Assembly: GCA_900556365.1 (NCBI GenBank)
Contig: USOG01000009.1
Coordinates: forward strand, 1-20,487
DNA: 20,487 nt
Direction of reading: 5' to 3'
Source of the DNA: an uncultured Collinsella sp.
GTDB lineage: Bacteria; Actinomycetota; Coriobacteriia; Coriobacteriales; Coriobacteriaceae
Positions 1-7,747 of the stretch are shown piece by piece (the first letter of the stretch is position 1; each line of letters starts with the position of its first letter). The notes below the pieces were generated by a model. The model ran no database searches. It had not been told where the DNA came from and saw nothing but the letters and a program-made list of their open reading frames with translations. The position numbers were made by a program, and so were the translations under genes.

Positions 1-17
1 AGCTGCGCCACGTCCCG
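1..17 (-). tRNA. 5' end of a tRNA, probably tRNA-Pro (partial)
   Basis: Read on the minus strand, the first 17 bases are CGGGACGTGGCGCAGCT. This matches the acceptor 5' strand and start of the D-arm of bacterial tRNA-Pro, which typically begins with C1 and continues GGCGCAGC. The rest, including the anticodon, lies outside the window, so the amino acid is inferred from the 5' end only. It lies downstream of coaBC on the same strand. Confidence 0.5.
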
Positions 18-59
18 AAGCTTTTGTTTGTTGCTCTGCTCTCGCTCGCAACAGGGAGT

Positions 60-89
60 ATATTAACCCGAAACTTTAGACTTGTGCAA
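60..89 (-). promoter_or_regulatory. Possible promoter of the partial tRNA
   Basis: On the minus strand TTGCAC (84-89) and TAATAT (60-65) are separated by 18 bases, a reasonable sigma-70-type pair just after the coaBC stop codon. The implied leader before the tRNA is about 35 bases and can form a short GTTGC/GCAAC hairpin. An overlapping alternative -10, TATACT at 57-62, would need a 21-base spacer. Confidence 0.35.
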
Positions 90-97
90 GAACTTTT

Positions 98-1309
98 TTA
101 CAATTTTTGAAGCAAGTCCAAAATTGTATCTGCGAGCTGGGGTTTTGTTAGTACGGGAAGTTCTTGCGTACCCGTTGTGCTCACAATCCAGGCCTTGTTG
201 GTGTCGGTCCCAAAGCCCGAATCGGTGCGTGAGACATCGTTGGCGATTATTACATCGCACCCCTTGCGGGCCAATTTGCGCTCTGCGTACTCGACAACGT
301 TATCGGTCTCGGCCGCAAATCCGATCACGCATCGCTCGCCCTTCTGGCGCGAGAGCTCGGCCAAAATATCGACCGTCTCGACCAGTTCGATGCGATCCAG
401 GCGCTCGTTGGCCTTTTTGAGCTTATGGTCCGCTGGGGCCGCTGGAGTGTAGTCGGCGACGGCTGCCGCGCAAATGGCCGCATCGGCCGTCTGAAAGGCG
501 CTCAGAGCCGTCTGCAGCATTTCTGCGGCGGTTTGCACGCGTACGCACTCCACGGCGCGGGGAACATCGAGCGATGTCGGGCCCAACACAAGCGTGACCG
601 CAGCACCGCGGCGAGTGGCCTCCCCCGCCAGGGCGATGCCCATCTTGCCCGACGACCGGTTGCCAATAAAGCGCACGGGATCGATCGGCTCGTGCGTGGG
701 GCCGGCGGTGATTACGATGCGCTTGCCCGCAAGATCCTGAGGCGCGGGGTTAAGCACCTCACAGACAGCCTCGACGATGTCCTCGGGCTCGCTCATACGT
801 CCCGTGTCCACGTCGCCGCAGGCAAGGTAGCCGCTGCCGGGTCCCACCACATGCACGCCGCGGTCGCGCAGCGTGGCCATGTTGGCCTGCGTGGCCGGCG
901 CCTTCCACATGCCATTGTTCATGGCCGGCGCAATCACGATGGGTCGCGGCGTGGCTAGCAGCGTGGTGGAGATGAGGTCGTCGGCGATACCGTTGGCCAT
1001 CTTGGCGATGATATTAGCCGTCGCGGGCGCCACGACCACCAGATCGGGCTCCTGTGCCAGCGAGATATGGTGGATGGGGTCGGAGAGATCGTCGAATAGG
1101 CCCACGGCAACGGGCTCGTTGGTGAGCGCACGGAAGGTGAGCGGGCCCACAAACTTGGTGGCATGCTCGCTCATAACGACCTTGACTCGCGCACCGCGCT
1201 TTTGCAGCAGGCGCACGATATTGCACGACTTATAGGCGGCGATCCCGCCGGTAATGCCCAGCAGGATCGTTTTTCCCTCAAGTTGCATTGAATTGTTGGG
1301 TGCCGCCAT
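98..1309 (-). CDS. coaBC: Bifunctional phosphopantothenoylcysteine decarboxylase / phosphopantothenate-cysteine ligase
   Basis: This 403-residue protein carries out two steps of coenzyme A synthesis: joining cysteine to 4'-phosphopantothenate and decarboxylating the product to 4'-phosphopantetheine. The N-terminal flavoprotein (CoaC) half shows GITGGIAAYK near residues 18-27, the catalytic His of IHHISL at about 81, PAMNNGMW at 128-135 and the ACGD motif at 163-166. The CoaB half begins near 193 with GKRIVITAGPTHEPID and continues with FIGNRSSGKMG. Length is normal for a fused CoaBC. The ATG at 1309 is preceded by AAGGAAG inside the end of the upstream gene, 3 bases away; an internal Met eight codons in is an alternative start. 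It is the last protein gene of the block and is probably translated with its upstream neighbour. Confidence 0.95.
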   Translation of the reverse strand: MAAPNNSMQLEGKTILLGITGGIAAYKSCNIVRLLQKRGARVKVVMSEHATKFVGPLTFRALTNEPVAVGLFDDLSDPIHHISLAQEPDLVVVAPATANIIAKMANGIADDLISTTLLATPRPIVIAPAMNNGMWKAPATQANMATLRDRGVHVVGPGSGYLACGDVDTGRMSEPEDIVEAVCEVLNPAPQDLAGKRIVITAGPTHEPIDPVRFIGNRSSGKMGIALAGEATRRGAAVTLVLGPTSLDVPRAVECVRVQTAAEMLQTALSAFQTADAAICAAAVADYTPAAPADHKLKKANERLDRIELVETVDILAELSRQKGERCVIGFAAETDNVVEYAERKLARKGCDVIIANDVSRTDSGFGTDTNKAWIVSTTGTQELPVLTKPQLADTILDLLQKL

Positions 1310-1312
1310 CGT

Positions 1313-2032
1313 TTAAGCTTCCTTGCTCGGGAGCACCAGGAGGCGGTGGCAGTACGGGCAGTGCGTAATTGACCTGCCGTCGTGGTTGAGGTCGCTCATG
1401 GACGATGCCTGCAGCGCGGTGTGGCAAACCGTGGGGATGTTGCCCTGGATGGTCTCGACGGCAAGGCCGCGGAACTGCTTGAGCAGACGCTCGTAGTCGG
1501 TGAGCACGTCGGCCGGCAGCGTGGCAGCAAGCGCGGTGCGCTCCTTAGCGGCGGCGTCAATCTGAGCCTGCAGGTCGGCAGCCTTGGCGCGGGCGGCCTT
1601 GGTATCGGCCTTCACGCCCTCCTCGAACTTGGCGATGATTGCCTGCGCGCGGGCCTCGCGGTCGAGCGCCTCCTTATGGGCGACAACGACGTCCTTGCGG
1701 GTGTGCTCAATCTTGTCCAGACGCTTGGCCAGGGTGGCGAGTTCATTCTCCAGGTCCTGAACCTCGCGGTAGTCGGAGCCGTCGACATGGCGCTTCTTGG
1801 CAGCCTCGATGGCGTTGTTGGTCTGAATCTCGGTGGTGTTGAGATCGTCGAGCTCAATGTCCAGATCCTTGCGCTGGGCGTAGAGCTTGGTCATCTCGGA
1901 CTTGAGCTTCACATAGGTCTTGCGCTTGGAAGCGAGCTCCTTGAGCTCCGGCATATTGGCAAGTTCGCTCTTGTTGCGGGCGAGCTCCAAATCGATCTGT
2001 TGCAGCTTGAGTAGCGTAGCGCCGGCGCTCAT
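1313..2032 (-). CDS. Coiled-coil protein with C-terminal zinc-ribbon-like domain
   Basis: The 239-residue product is mostly helical coiled coil (about residues 5-170, rich in Lys, Glu, Ala and Leu heptads), followed by a short zinc-ribbon-like tail. It matches the architecture of the C4 zinc-ribbon (zf-RING_7, PF02591) family found beside Nif3-like genes in many bacteria, whose molecular role is not settled. The tail has Cys225 and Cys228 (HCPYCHRLL), but the first knuckle has only Cys203 (PTVCHT): the position three residues earlier, usually Cys, is Pro200. Zinc binding may therefore be altered. I place the start at the ATG at 2032, which follows AAGGAGAG at good spacing and overlaps the upstream stop as ATGA. 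A longer reading from 2068 would lie inside the Nif3-like gene. Confidence 0.8.
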   Translation of the reverse strand: MSAGATLLKLQQIDLELARNKSELANMPELKELASKRKTYVKLKSEMTKLYAQRKDLDIELDDLNTTEIQTNNAIEAAKKRHVDGSDYREVQDLENELATLAKRLDKIEHTRKDVVVAHKEALDREARAQAIIAKFEEGVKADTKAARAKAADLQAQIDAAAKERTALAATLPADVLTDYERLLKQFRGLAVETIQGNIPTVCHTALQASSMSDLNHDGRSITHCPYCHRLLVLPSKEA

Positions 2033-2838
2033 AAGTTCTCTCCTTTTGTCACAGTCCACCATTGGCAAGGGTTCAGTATTTTAATCGCATGACGGGGGTC
2101 AACCCCGTCGTCAACTGCAGAGTTCATCAATATATCAACGAACGGCTCCTCGGAGCGGTCGTGGCCGAGCAAGATCACCGGCAGCCCGCGTAAGGCAAGG
2201 TCTTGCGCCACGTGGTATCCCGCCTCGCCCGTCACGACAACGTCCGCGCCCGCGGCGATGGCGAGCTCTCCAAAGTCGCCCAGGGAGCCGCCCAAAATGG
2301 CGACGGTGCGGCACGGACGATCGGCTTCGCCCCACACACGCGGGTCGCTTCCGAAGGCCGTGGCAGCACGGGTGGCGAGATCGCGCAGCGTGCACGGGTC
2401 GTTGAGCGTTGCAAGCGCGCCCAGGCCGGTGGCCTCGGGGTCGTCCACGTGCTCCAGCGAGCTCACGGGCTCAGCGCCCAGCAGCTCGCACAGGCAGGTG
2501 CGCGCTTCGTGCGAGCGGTCCAGATTGGTGTGGAGCGAGATAATGCTCACGCCGCAGCGGGCGGCCTCATAGAGCGCCGCACTGCACTGGGGACGCGTGG
2601 CATCCGCCGGGCAAAACGCCTCAGGCGCCTTGATATAGATGGGATGATGCGTCAGCAGCACGTTTGCGCCGGCCTCGAGTGCTCGATGCACGTTTGCCTC
2701 GGTCGCATCGAGCACGCAGGCAACGCCGGTGATCTCTGCAGCGGGATCTCCCACAGATAGCCCAACATGATCCCAGCCCTCGGCGTCCATCTTGGGGTAG
2801 CGCGCCAGCAGCGCACGTTCAAGCTCGACGACGATCAT
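2029..2838 (-). CDS. Nif3-like dinuclear metal centre protein (GTP cyclohydrolase I type 2 homologue, YqfO/YbgI family)
   Basis: The 269-residue product has the Nif3 (DUF34) metal-binding pattern: LLTHHP with His64 and His65, LHTNLD with His103 and Asp107, and GHDRSEE with His226 and Glu230. Family members form toroidal hexamers holding two metal ions per subunit. Their substrate is uncertain, so no reaction is assigned. Length is typical of the short form without the extra central domain. It overlaps its neighbours at both ends through ATGA junctions, upstream with the cysteine desulfurase and downstream with the zinc-ribbon protein, indicating tight translational coupling. The pairing of Nif3 with a coiled-coil zinc-ribbon gene is recurrent in bacteria. 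Confidence 0.9.
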   Translation of the reverse strand: MIVVELERALLARYPKMDAEGWDHVGLSVGDPAAEITGVACVLDATEANVHRALEAGANVLLTHHPIYIKAPEAFCPADATRPQCSAALYEAARCGVSIISLHTNLDRSHEARTCLCELLGAEPVSSLEHVDDPEATGLGALATLNDPCTLRDLATRAATAFGSDPRVWGEADRPCRTVAILGGSLGDFGELAIAAGADVVVTGEAGYHVAQDLALRGLPVILLGHDRSEEPFVDILMNSAVDDGVDPRHAIKILNPCQWWTVTKGENL

Positions 2839-4013
2839 GCGGCACCCACGATCGAGAGCAGCGTCTGGGCAAACTCGTCCAGATCGCCCGGATTCACACG
2901 GTCATCGAAGGAGATGCGCAGTGCACCCAGGGCCTGCTCGCGGCCAATACCCATGGCACTGAGAACATGGCTCGGGTCCATGCTGCCGCTCGAGCAGGCA
3001 GAACCGGCCGATACCTCAAAGCCGGCGGCGTCTAGCTTGATGATGAGTTCCTCGGAGTCCATGCCGTCGACGTAGATGGAAACCATGCCCGGCAGACGAT
3101 CGGCCTGTGCGTAGTCGCCCATGGTGGCATGAATACGCGGATGAGCCGTAAGCGTGGCGTAGAGCTTGTCGGAAAGAGCTTGCAGCGTCGTACGCTCCTG
3201 GGCCACGCGGGGCGCCAACGTGCGGGCGGCAGCGGCAAAGGCCAGCTGCGTGCGAAGGTCCTGCGTGCCGGCACGACGTCCGGCTTCCTGTCCACCGCCA
3301 AAGATGCGCGGACGCAGCGGCGTGCGGTTCTTAAGGTAGAGTGCGCCGGATGCTACGGGGCCGCCGATCTTGTGCGCGGCAACGGTCATAGCATCGACGC
3401 CCAGCTCGGTGACATCGAGCGGAATATGCAGATACCCCTGGATGGCATCGGTGTGGAACAGGGCGCTCACGGTATGCGCGGCCGCGGCAAGCTCGCGGAT
3501 GGGCTGCACCACGCCGGTCTCGTTGTTGGCGACCATAATGCTCACGAGCGCCACGTCATCGCTCAGCAGCTCACTTAGCGCGGTAGGCTCAATGTAGCCC
3601 GCGCGGCAGGGCTGCGCTAGGTCGACGGTAAAGCCGGCGGCACGCAGCAGCGGCAGGTTGTCCAGAATCGAATCGTGCTCGATGGCAGATACGATCACGC
3701 GGTTACGCTTACGGTCGCGCTGACGGGCACCCTCGGCAAGACCGAGCAGCGCCAGCTGGTTGGCTTCGGTACCGCCGTTGGTAAGGATGATCTCGGACGG
3801 ACGGACGCGCGCGCCAAAGCTGCGGGCAATCTCGCGACGCGCCATTTCTAGGCGCGCAGCGGCCTTGCGGCCGAGCGAGTGCAGCGAGTTGGGGTTGACG
3901 CCGGCAAGCTCGCTGTCGTCGTACTCGCGCTGCGCAAGGAGCGCCTCGGCGCGCATGGGCGTCGAGGCGGCATAGTCAAGATTCACGGGTATGCGGTTTT
4001 GACCTGCGGTCAT
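2835..4013 (-). CDS. Cysteine desulfurase (NifS/IscS-like, class V aminotransferase fold)
   Basis: The 392-residue PLP enzyme would convert cysteine to alanine and pass a persulfide sulfur to Fe-S cluster, thiamine or tRNA-thiolation pathways. Visible hallmarks are GGTEAN (80-85), His113 that stacks on PLP, NNETG (163-167), HTDAIQ with Asp189, the PLP lysine in AAHKIGGP (Lys215), GGGQEAGRRAGTQD, and the catalytic Cys340 in GSACSSGS. The residue two before the Lys motif His is Ala, where many homologues have Ser. Length is normal. No iscU or sufU scaffold lies beside it, so its sulfur acceptor cannot be read from context. The Fe-S enzymes ispH and the DUF512 protein lie upstream in the same block. 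The start at 4013 follows the rpe stop by 6 bases. Confidence 0.92.
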   Translation of the reverse strand: MTAGQNRIPVNLDYAASTPMRAEALLAQREYDDSELAGVNPNSLHSLGRKAAARLEMARREIARSFGARVRPSEIILTNGGTEANQLALLGLAEGARQRDRKRNRVIVSAIEHDSILDNLPLLRAAGFTVDLAQPCRAGYIEPTALSELLSDDVALVSIMVANNETGVVQPIRELAAAAHTVSALFHTDAIQGYLHIPLDVTELGVDAMTVAAHKIGGPVASGALYLKNRTPLRPRIFGGGQEAGRRAGTQDLRTQLAFAAAARTLAPRVAQERTTLQALSDKLYATLTAHPRIHATMGDYAQADRLPGMVSIYVDGMDSEELIIKLDAAGFEVSAGSACSSGSMDPSHVLSAMGIGREQALGALRISFDDRVNPGDLDEFAQTLLSIVGAA

Positions 4014-4019
4014 AAGGGT

Positions 4020-4691
4020 TTATGCCTCCTGTGCGGCCTCGTTGCCCAACTTCTGCAGCAGCGCAACCTCGGCAGCGGGATCTTCGGACTTAAAAACAGC
4101 GGAGCCGGCCACGAGGACGTTGGCGCCGGCCTTGACGACCTCGGCAATGTTCTTGGAAGAGATGCCGCCGTCGACCTCGATGAGGGGCGACACGCCGTGG
4201 CGCTCGCACATGGCTTTGAGCTCGTGGAGCTTAGCGATGGTGCCCGGGATAAAGCTCTGGCCGCCAAAGCCAGGGTTCACGCTCATCAGCAGCACCATGT
4301 CGACAACGTCGATGATGCTCTCGAGTACGCACACGGGAGTGGCGGGGTTGAGCACCACGCCGGCCTTGACGCCGCGCTGCTGCAGATGGGTAAGCGTGCG
4401 GTGCAGGTGCGTGGAAGCCTCGTAGTGCACGGTGATCATGTCGGCACCGGCGTCGGCGTACCAATCGACCGTCTCGTCGGGGTTCGACACCATGAGGTGT
4501 GCGTCGACCGGTACATCGGTGGAGCGCTTGACGGCCTTAAGGATGTCGACGCCAAAGGTGAGGTTGCCGGTAAAGTGGCCGTCCATGACGTCGAAGTGCA
4601 CGTAGTCGGCACCGGCGATTTTGTCGAGTTCGCCCTTGAGGTTGGCCATGTCGGCCGAAAGGACAGACGGAGCGATTTTGATGGAACCCAT
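4020..4691 (-). CDS. rpe: Ribulose-phosphate 3-epimerase
   Basis: This 223-residue TIM-barrel enzyme interconverts ribulose 5-phosphate and xylulose 5-phosphate in the pentose phosphate pathway. Sequence signatures are IAPSVLSAD at the N-terminus, VHFDVMDGHF (metal ligands His32 and Asp34), VDAHLMV (His65), MSVNPGFGGQ as the phosphate-side loop, and EVDGGIS (Asp174), followed by GSAVF. All four expected metal ligands are present and the length is standard. It lies 18 bases after gpsA, with AAAGG upstream of the ATG, and is 6 bases before the cysteine desulfurase. Confidence 0.96.
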   Translation of the reverse strand: MGSIKIAPSVLSADMANLKGELDKIAGADYVHFDVMDGHFTGNLTFGVDILKAVKRSTDVPVDAHLMVSNPDETVDWYADAGADMITVHYEASTHLHRTLTHLQQRGVKAGVVLNPATPVCVLESIIDVVDMVLLMSVNPGFGGQSFIPGTIAKLHELKAMCERHGVSPLIEVDGGISSKNIAEVVKAGANVLVAGSAVFKSEDPAAEVALLQKLGNEAAQEA

Positions 4692-4709
4692 GGTAGTAGC
4701 CTTTCTGCG

Positions 4710-5717
4710 CTAGTCGGTGAGTCCGTAGAACTCTTGAGAAGGGACGCGGTCGGTAAGAATCTCGAGCGCCCTATCCAAAGTAACACCGTTGTAGAGCGTT
4801 TGCTCCACGGCAAAGGTGAGCGGAATGTCTACGCCCAGTGAACGGGCGAGCTCGCTGACGCTGCGGGCCGCGACGGCGCCCTCGACCACCATATGCGTGC
4901 GCGTCTGATACTCGTCGAGCGACACGCCGTGGGCAAACTCGTAGCCAAAGGTGCGGTTGCGCGAATGCTCCGAGGTGCAGGTGGCAATGAGGTCGCCCAT
5001 GCCGGCGAGTCCCATGCAGGTCATAGCTTGACCGCCGCGGGCGTGCACCAGACGGCTGATCTCGGCCAGGCCGCGCGTCATGATAAGGGCAAGCGTATTG
5101 TCGCCGGCACCGGTGCCGGCGGAGATGCCGCACACGATGGCGATGACGTTTTTCATGGCGCCGCAGACCTCGACACCGGTCATGTCTTGCGACAGATAGA
5201 TGCGGAAGGCCGTGGACAGGAGCAGTTCCTTAAAGGTCTCCCCTATCTGCGGATCTTTGCTTGCGATGACGGCGGCAGAAAGTCCGCCGCGGCAGATTTC
5301 CTCAGCATGGTTGGGGCCCGAGAGCGCCGCCACGCGCGACTCGTTGCCGATCTCGCTTGCGATGACCTCGCTCATGAGCAGGCCGGACTCGGGCTCAATG
5401 CCCTTGGTGAGGCAGAGCGCCGGGGTATCGGCGGCGATAAAGGGAGCGGCCTGGTGGCACACGCTGCGAAGGTGCGTCGAAGGAACGGCAAAGATGATGG
5501 CCTCGGCGCCGTCGAGCGCCTGCGATAGGTCCGTGGTGGCGACAACGTTGCCGGGCAGCTCGTAGTCCACCAGATACCGGGGATTGCGGTGCTCGCCATT
5601 GATGCCGGCGGCCGTCTGCTCGCTATGGGCCCACATGGTCACGCGCTCGGCTCGCGCTGCAGCAAGGCCCGCGACGGCGGTTCCCCAGGAGCCGGAGCCA
5701 ATCAGCGCAACATTCAT
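4710..5717 (-). CDS. gpsA: NAD(P)H-dependent glycerol-3-phosphate dehydrogenase
   Basis: The 335-residue enzyme reduces dihydroxyacetone phosphate to sn-glycerol 3-phosphate, the backbone for phospholipids. The N-terminal Rossmann fold shows GSGSWG (residues 7-12). TKGIE contains Lys105, GAMKN contains the catalytic Lys189, and the GDNTLALIMTRGLAEI region starts near 205. The usual SGPSFAEE motif reads SGPNHAEE here. Length is standard. AGGAGAG precedes the ATG by a good distance, and plsY ends 9 bases upstream. Being next to plsY, which acylates its product, and in the same block as a plsC-like gene, it probably supplies this local phosphatidate pathway. Confidence 0.96.
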   Translation of the reverse strand: MNVALIGSGSWGTAVAGLAAARAERVTMWAHSEQTAAGINGEHRNPRYLVDYELPGNVVATTDLSQALDGAEAIIFAVPSTHLRSVCHQAAPFIAADTPALCLTKGIEPESGLLMSEVIASEIGNESRVAALSGPNHAEEICRGGLSAAVIASKDPQIGETFKELLLSTAFRIYLSQDMTGVEVCGAMKNVIAIVCGISAGTGAGDNTLALIMTRGLAEISRLVHARGGQAMTCMGLAGMGDLIATCTSEHSRNRTFGYEFAHGVSLDEYQTRTHMVVEGAVAARSVSELARSLGVDIPLTFAVEQTLYNGVTLDRALEILTDRVPSQEFYGLTD

Positions 5718-5726
5718 GACTCTCTC

Positions 5727-6410
5727 CTACTTATCGTCGGGCTCGGTGACGCGCTTGGTAAACGAGAGCTTGGACTCCTTACCCGTCATGAGCTTTTTGA
5801 TGTTCGCACGATGGGCCCACACCACAGTAATGCCGATCAGCGCCATGCAAAACTTAAGTCCGAGGCTGCTGTACGGAAAGACCGCGCAGGCAGCGATGGG
5901 AAGACCGATGGCCGCGGCAAGCGAGCCCACCGACACAAACTTGGTGATGGCGACGGCCACGATAAACATGCCCAGCAGCGACAGGCCAATAGGCCAGTAC
6001 CAGGCGAGGATGACGCCCAGACCAACTGCGATGCCCTTGCCGCCATGGAAGTTGAGGTAGGGCGAGAAGATATGGCCCCACACGGCTGCCAGGCAGATGA
6101 CGCCGAGCATCCAGTCGCCGGCGGCACCGGGGGCCATAATGCTCACGGGGAAGCCATAGCCCAAGTCGGCAATGAGCGGACGCGCGATAAGGACGCAGAT
6201 GGCGCCCTTCAGGCAGTCGAGCAGCAGCGTGAGCGCGGCCACCTTGGGGCCGGCCACGCGCAGGGCGTTGGTGGTGCCGATGTTGCCGGAGCCCGCCTTA
6301 CGAATGTCCGTGTGGTTGAACACGCGGCCCAGGATCAGACCAAACGGAATCGCCCCGATAAAGAACGAGACCACGGCGCAGATGGCGGTCAGAAGAATCG
6401 GATTATGCAT
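5727..6410 (-). CDS. plsY: Acyl-phosphate:glycerol-3-phosphate acyltransferase
   Basis: This 227-residue integral membrane enzyme transfers an acyl group from acyl-phosphate to glycerol 3-phosphate to give lysophosphatidate. The family signatures are all visible: AGSGNIGTTNALR (39-51), LDCLKG (64-69), GHIFSPYLNFHGGKG (112-126) and RANIKKL near 201-207. About five to seven hydrophobic segments fit the family topology. I chose the ATG at 6410, which overlaps the end of der by 8 bases and starts directly with the first membrane segment. A longer reading from 6521 is encoded within der and has no hydrophobic or family-like character. A PlsX gene that would make acyl-phosphate is not in the window. 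Confidence 0.95.
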   Translation of the reverse strand: MHNPILLTAICAVVSFFIGAIPFGLILGRVFNHTDIRKAGSGNIGTTNALRVAGPKVAALTLLLDCLKGAICVLIARPLIADLGYGFPVSIMAPGAAGDWMLGVICLAAVWGHIFSPYLNFHGGKGIAVGLGVILAWYWPIGLSLLGMFIVAVAITKFVSVGSLAAAIGLPIAACAVFPYSSLGLKFCMALIGITVVWAHRANIKKLMTGKESKLSFTKRVTEPDDK

Positions 6411-7737
6411 CCTTTTGCTCCTTCTTCCTAAAGAAGAGTCGAATGGGCGTGCCGGCAAAGTCGAAGGTCGAGCGCATGCGGTTCTCCACGTAGCGCTGAT
6501 AGGTGTCGTTGACCAGGTCACTGTGGTTGACGAAGAACGTGAACGTCGGCGGGTTGACGCCCGTCTGGGTCACGTAGTGCATACGCAGGCGGCGCTTGCC
6601 GTCCACCACGGTATGACCGAACTCGCGCAGGTCGGTGAGGAACGTGTTGAGGCGTGAGGTACTGATCTTTTGCGAGCGCGTCTTTTCGGCCGCGTCGACC
6701 ATCGACCAGATCTTCTCGACGCTACGGCCGGTCAGGGCTGAGATGCGCAGGTACTGGGCCCAGGGAGCCATGACGCCCAGACGGCGGTCGACGGTCTCCA
6801 TGCAGGCCTCGCGCTTGCGGTCATCGTCGAGCAGATCCCATTTGTTGAGCAGCACGACGATGGCACAGCCGCGCTCGATGGCCAAGCCCATGACCTTCTG
6901 GTCCTGCTCTGTAACGCCCACGGAGGCGTCGACGACGAGCAGCGCCACGTCGGCGCGATCGATGGCGCGCAGGCCGCGGACCATGGAGTAGTACTCGATA
7001 TTCTCGTATACGGTGCTCTTCTTGCGAATACCCGCGGTGTCGACCATGCGGTAGTGCTTGCCGTTACGCTCTACGACGGTATCGATGGCGTCGCGCGTCG
7101 TGCCGGCAATGTTGGACACGATAGAGCGGTCGGCGCCCAGGATGCGGTTGAACAGCGACGACTTACCGGCATTGGGGCGGCCGATGATGGCGACGTTCAA
7201 CGCGTCGGGGTACTCATCGGCGACCTCGTCCTCTTCTTCCGGAAGCAGGGCCACGATATCGTCGAGCAGGTCGCCCGTGCCATGGCCATGCAGGGCCGAG
7301 AGAGGCGTGGGCTCACCGATGCCGAGCGAATAGAACTCCCAGATGCTGTCGTTTTCGCGATCGGGGTTGTCGAGCTTGTTCACCAGCAGAAAGACCGGCT
7401 TGTCGCAGCGCTTGAGCATGCGGGCGACCGACTCGTCCTCCTCGGTGACGCCGGTGCGGCCGTCGACCACAAACAGGATGACGGCGGCTTCCTCGGCGGC
7501 GGCGAGGGCCTGGTCGCGGATGGACGTGGCAAAGACGTCATCACTCTTGAGCGGCTCGATGCCGCCCGTGTCGACGATGGTGAACTCGCGACCGTTCCAA
7601 TCGGCCGTGTGGTATGAGCGGTCGCGCGTGACGCCGCGGGACTCGTGGACGATGGCGTCCGAGGTCTGGGCCAGGCGGTTGACGAGCGTGGACTTGCCCA
7701 CGTTAGGGCGTCCGACGACGGCGACGATAGGTTTCAT
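6403..7737 (-). CDS. der: Ribosome-associated GTPase Der (EngA)
   Basis: The 444-residue protein has two tandem GTPase domains and a C-terminal KH-like domain, the arrangement unique to Der, which acts in 50S ribosomal subunit assembly. Domain 1 has GRPNVGKS (9-16), DTGG (56-59) and NKLD (120-123). Domain 2 has GRPNAGKS (186-193), DTAG (233-236) and NKWD (298-301). The KH region fills roughly 350-444. The ATG at 7737 is preceded by AAAGGAG at good spacing and begins the standard MKPIVAVVG start, so the longer reading to 7908 is rejected. It is 10 bases after the DUF512 gene. Confidence 0.97.
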   Translation of the reverse strand: MKPIVAVVGRPNVGKSTLVNRLAQTSDAIVHESRGVTRDRSYHTADWNGREFTIVDTGGIEPLKSDDVFATSIRDQALAAAEEAAVILFVVDGRTGVTEEDESVARMLKRCDKPVFLLVNKLDNPDRENDSIWEFYSLGIGEPTPLSALHGHGTGDLLDDIVALLPEEEDEVADEYPDALNVAIIGRPNAGKSSLFNRILGADRSIVSNIAGTTRDAIDTVVERNGKHYRMVDTAGIRKKSTVYENIEYYSMVRGLRAIDRADVALLVVDASVGVTEQDQKVMGLAIERGCAIVVLLNKWDLLDDDRKREACMETVDRRLGVMAPWAQYLRISALTGRSVEKIWSMVDAAEKTRSQKISTSRLNTFLTDLREFGHTVVDGKRRLRMHYVTQTGVNPPTFTFFVNHSDLVNDTYQRYVENRMRSTFDFAGTPIRLFFRKKEQKDA

Positions 7738-7747
7738 CTGCACTCCT

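Noticed and set aside
81..100. Terminator for coaBC
   Set aside because: Only a four-base CTTG/CAAG stem is seen next to the A/T run. This is too weak, and the sequence overlaps the proposed tRNA promoter.
3879..4841. Plus-strand open frame of 320 codons
   Set aside because: It is opposite rpe and parts of the cysteine desulfurase and gpsA genes, and its composition is that of a mirrored reading of those genes.
5589..6431. Plus-strand open frame of 280 codons
   Set aside because: It runs antisense to plsY and the start of gpsA and shows a His, Asp and Gly-rich composition typical of shadows.
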